Source: Halieaceae bacterium
GTDB taxonomy: Bacteria; Pseudomonadota; Gammaproteobacteria; Pseudomonadales; Halieaceae
Reading direction: 5' to 3'
NCBI GenBank assembly: GCA_018666295.1
Contig: JABIZW010000175.1
Span: 1-5,758, forward strand
DNA length: 5,758 bases
Shown here one piece after another: positions 1 to 4,436 of the stretch; the stretch's first letter is position 1, and each line of letters begins with the position of its first letter. A model generated the notes under the pieces. The model was given only the letters and a program-made list of their open reading frames with translations. It was not told where the DNA came from and did no database searches. Position numbers and translations under genes: made by a program.

Positions 1-933
1 CCCTCGGCGGTGCGAATCCGGCTGCCACAAAGCCAATTTGGAGAGCCTATAGCGCTGACCGGCCCCGAAATTGAAGCGTTAATTGAGCGTTTTGTGAACT
101 GCGCCGTCATTTGCAAGCGCGCTGGCTTTACCGGCGTTCAATTTCACGCGGCACACGGCTATCTACTCTCACAATTTCTGAGTCCACTCACCAATCAACG
201 CGATGATCAGTGGGGGGGTTGCCTTGAAAATCGGGCACGCGCGCTTCTGAGTGTGGTGTCTAAGGCGAGAGTTGCTTTAGGGGCCGAATTCCCGATCTCC
301 GTAAAGTTAAACAGCGCCGACTTTCAAAAAGGAGGTTTCGATTTTGAGGAGTCGCTCACGGTTGCGCAGTGGCTTGCGGAAGCTAGGGTAGACCTGTTGG
401 AAATTTCCGGCGGCACCTATGAGCAACCGCGACTGCTCAATCTCGATGGTGTCGAACCCATCGATGAACAAACCATCGCTCGAAGCACTATGGCAAGAGA
501 GGCTTACTTTGTGGACTTTGCAAAAGCGATCCGAGAGAAGGTATCTATTCCAATCATGGTGACAGGCGGCCTTCGTCGTCGCGACGTGATGGAGCACGTT
601 CTCGACTCCGGCGGCGCCGATATGATCGGACTGGGTCGTCCTTTGTGCGTTGAGACCGACGGGCCAAGTCAACTATTAAACGGAGCCCATGAGCTAGGCC
701 GCTACGAAAATAACCTCTCACTACTGCCAAGCTGGTTAATGTGGATGACTCGATTTAACGGTGTACGCACGATAAATTCATTTGCTACTCAGTTTTGGTT
801 TTACGAACAAATCGCCAATATTGGCCGAAGTGGCACCACCGACGATTCACTCACTGTCTTCTCGGCCACGCTCGCTCAACAAAATTCAGCAAAAACATGG
901 ATGAAGTCGAGAAAGGCGGGCTCACAACGTTAG
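1..933 (+). CDS. NADH:flavin oxidoreductase / Old Yellow Enzyme family, 5'-truncated
   Basis: This is the C-terminal 310 residues of an FMN-dependent Old Yellow Enzyme-type oxidoreductase (TIM barrel), which reduces activated C=C bonds or related substrates with NAD(P)H. The frame is open from base 1 (P-S-A-V...), so the GTG at 10 is an internal codon and the true start lies left of the window. Visible family motifs are HAAHGYLLSQFLSP (nt 145-186) with the active-site His pair and Tyr, the GG-x-LENRAR segment after it (nt ~214-240), VKLNSADF (nt ~301-324), LLEISGGTYEQP (nt ~397-432), and the FMN-phosphate region GGLRRRDV...GADMIGLGRPL (nt ~565-645). The gene ends at TAG, 33 bp before the convergent lipoprotein-like gene. 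Roughly 80-110 N-terminal residues are missing compared with usual family length. The family call is firm. The substrate is not visible, and members of this subfamily are mostly uncharacterised. Confidence 0.93.
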   Translation, partial: PSAVRIRLPQSQFGEPIALTGPEIEALIERFVNCAVICKRAGFTGVQFHAAHGYLLSQFLSPLTNQRDDQWGGCLENRARALLSVVSKARVALGAEFPISVKLNSADFQKGGFDFEESLTVAQWLAEARVDLLEISGGTYEQPRLLNLDGVEPIDEQTIARSTMAREAYFVDFAKAIREKVSIPIMVTGGLRRRDVMEHVLDSGGADMIGLGRPLCVETDGPSQLLNGAHELGRYENNLSLLPSWLMWMTRFNGVRTINSFATQFWFYEQIANIGRSGTTDDSLTVFSATLAQQNSAKTWMKSRKAGSQR

Positions 934-966
934 CGCCACGCAGTGACTTTGTGCGCATGAGACCCG

Positions 967-1343
967 CTACTGATCGCGACGCAGTTCTCTCGGCGCCGGC
1001 CAAACCTCGGGTTCACCGTACCGCATCAGTAGGCCATCCAAGAAAAAGAACCAGACAACAACGCGCTCTGTACCGGTGAAGTCATTTCGCCTTGTATTAC
1101 CGGTGGCGTGGAACGAGTAGTAGTCGTAAGCCACCTCAAAAGCGGTCACCATACCCTCTGCTGTCCTATGCCCCCCACGGGAAATACTTTGAGGGAATAA
1201 GTCTTGGGAATTGTCAAAAGACAGTCCGAGCCGCACCTTAGTTAATTGACGCTCAAAAACGTCCTTTTCCATATCAAATTCGGTTGGCGTGCAGGCACCA
1301 AGCATCAACAAAGAGAGGATGGTAAAAAAAACGTCAACTTCAT
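967..1343 (-). CDS. Small lipoprotein-like protein with a frameshift in the signal-peptide T-tract
   Basis: The mature part is about 108 residues, beginning at the lipobox Cys in L-G-A-C-T-P and running through a Tyr/Phe-rich region (AYDYYSFHATGN, then VVWFFFLDGLLMRYGEP) to TAG at 967-969. I do not recognise the family. The short aromatic strand pattern ending in a D-G-turn recalls small BamE/SmpA-like lipoproteins, but that is speculation. The reading frame stays open up to an ATG at 1446, but that N-terminus places acidic DDYEVD directly before the hydrophobic core, which is unlike a signal peptide. A better start is ATG 1343-1341, with AGAGGA five bases upstream. It reads M-K-L-T-F-F and then hits eight T's (1331-1324 on this strand). 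With nine T's the product would be MKLTFFFTILSLLMLGAC, an ideal lipoprotein signal. As written, that start stops after 12 codons. A pipeline would probably annotate 967-1446 instead. The predicted product would be exported and lipid-anchored. Confidence 0.6.
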
Positions 1344-1348
1344 AATCG

Positions 1349-1354
1349 TCCTCT
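1349..1354 (-). promoter_or_regulatory. Shine-Dalgarno deciding the lipoprotein start
   Basis: On the minus strand AGAGGA lies five bases before ATG 1343-1341. It is a strong ribosome binding site that favours this start over the ATG at 1446. It also means that the downstream lipobox frame must be joined to it through the T8 tract. Confidence 0.6.
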
Positions 1355-1529
1355 ATGTTTTGACGTGAAATGCCACTCGGCAAACGATAATTAACAGCGC
1401 CTTTTTGTGCGAATATGAGCGCACCTTGGCGTCTCTCGAGAATCAAAAAATTATCTCAATTGTCACATTTGTGCCAGCCACATTTCATCGGCATTTATAG
1501 CAGGCAAGACGACTCAGATTACCCCGTGA

Positions 1530-1535
1530 TACACT
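1530..1535 (+). promoter_or_regulatory. Possible -10 element of the tRNA promoter
   Basis: TACACT is preceded by TG plus one base, an extended -10 arrangement. It is followed at once by the GC-rich stretch CGCGCGTCCC, the kind of discriminator seen at stringently controlled tRNA and rRNA promoters. It lies about 30 bp before the tRNA. No convincing -35 hexamer is present at 17 bp, so this is tentative. Confidence 0.3.
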
Positions 1536-1564
1536 CGCGCGTCCCAATAGTTCGGGGCATTAGT

Positions 1565-1641
1565 GGGCCCATAGCTCAGTTGGTTAGAGCAGTCGACTCA
1601 TAATCGATTGGTCGTAGGTTCAAGTCCTACTGGGCCCACCA
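1565..1641 (+). tRNA. tRNA-Ile2 (anticodon CAU, expected lysidine-modified)
   Basis: A complete 77-nt cloverleaf can be drawn. The acceptor arms GGGCCCA/TGGGCCC pair perfectly. The D stem is GCTC/GAGC. The anticodon stem GTCGA/TCGAT has one G-U pair and loop CTCATAA. The variable loop is TGGTC, and the T arm is GTAGG/CCTAC with loop TTCAAGT. The discriminator is A and CCA is encoded at 1639-1641. The anticodon CAT is at 1599-1601. CAU anticodons belong to initiator Met, elongator Met or Ile2. The initiator is excluded because the 1-72 pair is G-C. The anticodon-to-T-arm block, with TCGACTCATAATCG followed by TTGGTCG and GGTTCAAGTCC, closely matches enterobacterial ileX/ileY and differs from elongator tRNA-Met. 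If so, TilS converts C34 to lysidine and the tRNA reads AUA. tRNA identity is certain; the Ile2 rather than Met assignment is likely. Confidence 0.95.
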
Positions 1642-1698
1642 TCTTGCTGGTCGCATGAATTGTCTATATGCACCAATGGAACACGGGCAGCTGTTTTT

Positions 1699-2652
1699 AT
1701 GACAAACACAGAAGAAGTGCCGACGGTTTTCATTGCTGAAAGCGACCTAGATAGCATTCTCAAAGACTGGTATGCCGCCGGGCAGTCAGTCTATTGGCCT
1801 CACGGTAATTGCAACGTTTTCTATCGGGATATCGGCGATAAAAACGCATCTGGCCATGACACCGCTTTGATCTTGCACGGCTTCCCTGAATCCAGCTTTA
1901 CGTTCCAAAAGGTGGTTGAACCGCTAAAAGCCAGATTCAGAAGGCTGGTGTTAGTAGACCTGCCGGGTTTCGGGTTCAGCGATAAACCTAAACACCTGAG
2001 TTATTCTTTGTTTGAGCAGGTTGATGCCTTGATGTGGGTCTGGCAGTCACTGGATATCCGTGGCGGCCATGCTATTGCCCATGATATGGGAGACAGCGTG
2101 CTGACCGAAATTGTCGCACGTTCAGTGCAGGGACTCTTGCCCGGTTGGTTTGAAGAAGGGTTGCTATCGCTGGCCTTCACCAACGGCAATATGGTCATGG
2201 AAAAAGCGAGGCTTGTGCCTATACAAAAGCTTCTTCGTCATCATAAGTTAGGACCTTTCATTAACCAATTCACCAATGAAACGCTTTTTAAAAAGCAAAC
2301 CCGGACCTCCCATGGAACTCTCATAAACACTAACGATGTGCATCACCTGTGGCAGCTATATTCACTAAATGAGGGCCACAAGTTGGCGTGGAAAACGATC
2401 CGATACTTGGATGAAAGGGATAAATTTCAACATCCACGCTGGTTAAATGCATTAAGTAAATTTACTGGTCCGGTGCATATTTGTTGGGGGGAGGCAGATC
2501 GGGTGGCTCCGCTGGCAGTGGCTCAATATCTAAAGCGGGATGTATGTTCTAAAGCACTCTTGACTGTCATGCCTGATGTTGGACATTTTTGTGAAACTCA
2601 GGCCCCAGAGCTTTGGTCTGAATCAATATTGCGATTTTACGAAGCTATATAG
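1699..2652 (+). CDS. MEST/PEG1-like alpha/beta hydrolase with Asp nucleophile elbow
   Basis: The predicted 317-residue cytoplasmic alpha/beta-hydrolase has no signal peptide. Counting from ATG 1699, the oxyanion region is HGFPESS (about 60-66), followed by DLPGFGFSDKP. The nucleophile elbow is H-D-M-G-D (128-132), so the nucleophile is probably Asp129, as in epoxide hydrolases and haloalkane dehalogenases, rather than Ser. The likely acid is Asp267 in WGEADR and the base is His296 in DVGHF. The HD-x-GD elbow, the LAFTNGN strand after it, the QKLL segment, and the W-x4-YL-x-ER-x-KF then RW-x-x-AL segment resemble animal MEST/PEG1 and its bacterial relatives. The reaction is unknown; epoxide or ester hydrolysis is possible. 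The frame extends to a TTG at 1660, only 18 bp after the tRNA. ATG 1699 is preferred although its ribosome binding site is weak. The gene ends with TAG. No clear promoter is seen, so read-through from the tRNA promoter is possible. Confidence 0.85.
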   Translation: MTNTEEVPTVFIAESDLDSILKDWYAAGQSVYWPHGNCNVFYRDIGDKNASGHDTALILHGFPESSFTFQKVVEPLKARFRRLVLVDLPGFGFSDKPKHLSYSLFEQVDALMWVWQSLDIRGGHAIAHDMGDSVLTEIVARSVQGLLPGWFEEGLLSLAFTNGNMVMEKARLVPIQKLLRHHKLGPFINQFTNETLFKKQTRTSHGTLINTNDVHHLWQLYSLNEGHKLAWKTIRYLDERDKFQHPRWLNALSKFTGPVHICWGEADRVAPLAVAQYLKRDVCSKALLTVMPDVGHFCETQAPELWSESILRFYEAI

Positions 2653-2661
2653 TTCAATAAA

Positions 2662-2709
2662 AATCGGTTCACGGACAGTGGGCGCTGTTTACAAAAAACA
2701 ATCGGTTCA
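2662..2709 (+). repeat. 10-bp direct repeat AATCGGTTCA flanking a hairpin
   Basis: AATCGGTTCA occurs at 2662-2671 and again at 2700-2709, with starts 38 bp apart. Between the copies, ACAGT (2675-2679) and GCTGT (2684-2688) form a 5-bp stem, including one G-U pair, around the loop GGGC. Only two or three T's follow, so it is at best a weak terminator for the hydrolase gene. The repeats could instead be operator half-sites. Confidence 0.4.
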
Positions 2710-2724
2710 AAAAAAGTATTAATT

Positions 2725-2856
2725 ATGGATTTCCCATTCGCTACACCACTGAAGTTGCCTTGTGGCGCTCAGTTACCTTACACGCTGTTCAGCAACACAG
2801 CGGGAAGCCAAAATACCGCCGGTGGCGACAGCGCGCTCAACACAACTCTACAGTAG
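2725..2856 (+). pseudogene. Possible Old Yellow Enzyme N-terminal remnant (43 codons)
   Basis: ATG 2725 opens a 43-residue frame ending in TAG at 2854. Its start reads M-D-F-P-F-A-T-P-L-K-L-P-C-G-A-Q-L-P, close to the usual beginning of this Old Yellow Enzyme subfamily (F-x-x-P-L-x-L-P-x-G-A-x-L-P-N-R). After the Leu-Pro the resemblance fades, with no N-R-x-x-K-A-A-M, and the frame ends early. No ribosome binding site precedes it, only an A-rich run. It may be the decayed start of a second Old Yellow Enzyme gene or a chance resemblance. The rest of the enzyme is not found downstream in any frame I checked. Confidence 0.3.
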
Positions 2857-2926
2857 CGAGGGACGTCTTGCGCTTTGAGCATCATCTGCTTAACCTCAAT
2901 TTACGCTTAAGTCGAACGGTAAATAA

Positions 2927-4075
2927 GTGATCCACAAGGTGAGCGATACAATTCCAGACTTGTTAGCACCTCGTGTGGAGGCGGCCGTTGCGTGGTTCAA
3001 CAATTCCCCTGACGCTGCCGGTAATACGTTCACAGCGACAGGCTTGCTGGATGCCGATCATGCACTGAGCGGCTCTGATGAACTCAAACTGGTTTTATGC
3101 GGTGGCGATCGCTGCGAGCAACGATCTTTTCGCGTCAGTGGGTCCCATGACCACTGGTCTGTGGAGCCGCTGGATAAGACATTCTCACAGCAAGGACGAC
3201 CTCAAGCGGACCTCGATCCGCCCCCGGGTGCTCGACTGTCTTGGCTCGACACCGTCATGTCGCAACACGTATTTGTTCTTCTGCTCTTTTATCGCGGATT
3301 TTGGTGACCCCCCTGTCGCTCCGAGTTACGGAGCTATGTTGAGACCGGCGTAGTCGACAAAATTCGGGCTGCCGGTGGTGAGGTGTATGCGATTACCAGC
3401 GAGCCGCAGTATCTAGCCGATCAGGCTCATGCACATTGGGACCTTTCTTTTGACAATGTGGGCGACCCGCACCAGGAGATCCCTGGGATCTGCAACGAGC
3501 GTGGCTGGCTGACACTTTACGCGAGCCGCGGCGATACCACCTTTTTGCAGCGGGGTGCGCAGTGGCAAGTTGAGCATCCAAAAGGCTTTTTCCAGCCCGG
3601 TGTACTGGCGTTGACCCAATCAAGTCGCGTTCTCTATCGCTGGCGCTCTGTGCCCTCCAGCGCAAATTTAAACGGAACTGCCGCAAGACCTACTCCTGAG
3701 CATGTGTGGCATTCGTTAGAGTCACCTCTCGCCGCCGGTGATAAGGCGGCCGATGTCGCTCACGATGACAACCCTGAGATCGATATGGCGCCGCCGCCAC
3801 GACTCGTATTTCTCGCAGCCCTGATCGCCAACGGTTGGTTTATCCAAGCAAAGTCTTTTGTCTACTCCCCCGGTCTTGATTCAACACCGGCACGCTTCAA
3901 AAAGGCCTTTAGACGCTGGCCTGTCTTTGTCGCACTTTGGGTGGCTGCATTTATCTTTTTACCGCCACTTTGGGTCGGGTTAGGCCTGGTGTGCTGGTGT
4001 ATCTGGATCGCCCGAGACATCCACGTCACGCTTGGCCGTATGGACGTTCAGGAAGAGATTAAAACCAGCCGATAA
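2927..4075 (+). CDS. Sec-containing peroxiredoxin-like (AhpC/TSA, redoxin) membrane-anchored selenoprotein
   Basis: One continuous frame of 382 residues with an in-frame TGA as codon 127. The sequence around it is LLLFYRGFW-U-PPCRSEL. Peroxiredoxin-like thioredoxin-fold proteins normally have FYRGFWC-x-x-C there, so TGA replaces the catalytic Cys and Cys130 is the resolving partner. The redoxin fold spans about residues 105-265 and continues intact after the TGA (AGGEVYAITSEP, then D-P-H-Q-E-I, then QPGVLALTQSSRVLYRWRSVPS). Residues 1-100 form an unrecognised domain with C58-x4-C63. Residues 332-362 are strongly hydrophobic (VFVALWVAAFIFLPPLWVGL and on), one long or two short membrane segments, giving a C-terminal anchor. 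No signal peptide is seen. A TAA directly precedes the frame, so GTG 2927 is the earliest start; GTG 2939 is an alternative, and neither has a clear Shine-Dalgarno. The likely role is reduction of peroxides or disulfides with Sec as the attacking residue. The substrate is unknown. A nonsense mutation is the competing explanation. Confidence 0.85.
3305..3307 (+). other. Selenocysteine codon (in-frame TGA)
   Basis: The TGA lies between TGG (Trp126) and CCC (Pro128) in the frame of the redoxin gene, at the exact place of the first Cys of the CxxC active site. The next base is C, a poor termination context that is also found at the E. coli fdhF selenocysteine codon. No other in-frame stop occurs before TAA 4073-4075. 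Confidence 0.82.
3318..3334 (+). promoter_or_regulatory. Bacterial SECIS hairpin
   Basis: GCTCCG (3318-3323) pairs perfectly with CGGAGC (3329-3334) around the loop AGTTA. The loop begins 16 nt after the TGA, at the near end of the distance reported for bacterial SECIS elements (about 16-37 nt). G is the second base of the loop, as required by the bSECIS consensus. The hairpin would recruit SelB with Sec-tRNA. It lies inside the coding frame, as bacterial SECIS elements do. Confidence 0.75.
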
Positions 4076-4102
4076 CTGAATTGCGAGGCAATCGAATTTA
4101 AC

Positions 4103-4120
4103 GTCGCCAGAGAGGGCGAC
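4103..4120 (+). terminator. Hairpin after the selenoprotein gene, no T-tract
   Basis: GTCGCC (4103-4108) and GGCGAC (4115-4120) form a 6-bp GC-rich stem with loop AGAGAG, 28 bp after the stop codon. The following ACCTGTTAG has no T-run, so it is not a standard intrinsic terminator. It may attenuate or stabilise a 3' end. Confidence 0.3.
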
Positions 4121-4140
4121 ACCTGTTAGCGTGGCTGCGC

Positions 4141-4155
4141 TCAGGCTGATCCTGA
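4141..4155 (+). other. Small hairpin in the leader of the S4 protein gene
   Basis: TCAGG and CCTGA pair perfectly around the loop CTGAT, 21 bases before the S4-domain start codon. Its proximity to the ribosome binding region could let it affect translation. A five-base stem may equally be chance. Confidence 0.2.
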
Positions 4156-4176
4156 ACGCGCTGACCGGATAATAGA

Positions 4177-4407
4177 ATGCACAAAGTTGAGATCAATAAA
4201 GAGCCCGTAGAACTCTATAAAATCCTCAAGTTCGAAGGACTGACGACCACAGGCGGAGAGGCAAAGCTCCTGATTGGGGACGGTCAGGTGACAGTCAATG
4301 GCGACGTGGAAACCCGGCGGCGTCGAAAGATGCTCAGTGGCGATATCATCGGCTTTCGAGGAGAAGAGATCCTGCTGACATTAGCGGCGGGCGACTCTGA
4401 GCCGTAA
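4177..4407 (+). CDS. ybcJ: S4-domain RNA-binding protein, YbcJ-like
   Basis: This 76-residue protein consists almost wholly of one S4 RNA-binding domain, as in E. coli YbcJ (about 70 residues). It starts M-H-K-V-E-I, followed by V-E-L-Y-K-I-L-K-F-E-G-L, where YbcJ has a similar VELCDLLKLEGW. The S4 core follows, with GGEAKLLIGDGQVTVNGDVETRRRRKM and SGDIIGFRGEEI. The Arg-rich R-R-R-R-K patch and the G-x-V-x-V-N-G turn are typical of S4 RNA contact. Proteins of this type are thought to bind structured RNA or the ribosome, but their role is not settled. ATG 4177 is chosen because the S4 fold begins directly after it; GGA seven bases upstream is a modest ribosome binding site. A 101-bp leader with two small hairpins separates it from the selenoprotein gene. 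The gene ends with TAA 29 bp before the convergent amidohydrolase. Confidence 0.9.
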   Translation: MHKVEINKEPVELYKILKFEGLTTTGGEAKLLIGDGQVTVNGDVETRRRRKMLSGDIIGFRGEEILLTLAAGDSEP

Positions 4408-4436
4408 CTGAGTTGCTGCTCAAAAATGCCAGTCGT

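Larger units (their letters stand above)
2653..2926. other. Intergenic stretch with repeat, hairpin and possible gene remnant
   Basis: This 274-bp gap has no firm gene. It holds a 10-bp direct repeat flanking a weak hairpin at its left end, and a 43-codon frame (2725-2856) resembling an Old Yellow Enzyme N-terminus. No convincing sigma-70 promoter or strong ribosome binding site for the following selenoprotein gene could be identified. Confidence 0.6.

Noticed and set aside
1344..1446. N-terminal extension of the lipoprotein frame to ATG 1446
   Set aside because: It places acidic residues immediately before the hydrophobic core and ignores the well-placed ribosome binding site and ATG at 1343. 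Kept only as the alternative annotation.
1660..1698. TTG 1660 as start of the alpha/beta hydrolase
   Set aside because: It begins 18 bp after the tRNA with a rare start codon, and the 13 added residues show no family features. ATG 1699 is simpler.
2760..2870. Short minus-strand peptide frame starting M-M-L-K-A-Q
   Set aside because: Only 35 codons with no recognisable features. A nearby GAGG is not enough support.
2661..2930. Open frame of 90 codons overlapping the selenoprotein start
   Set aside because: It has no ATG or GTG start and no ribosome binding site, and the translation is Arg/His-rich without recognisable features. It is probably chance.
3305..3307. TGA as a genuine stop or Trp codon
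   Set aside because: A genuine stop would leave the redoxin without its active-site half, and the downstream frame has no start with a ribosome binding site near 3383. Trp recoding would put Trp at the catalytic Cys, while TGG is used freely for Trp and no other gene here has an in-frame TGA.
4410..4430. Terminator between the convergent S4 and amidohydrolase genes
   Set aside because: TGAG and CTCA form only a 4-bp stem before AAAAA, too weak to call.
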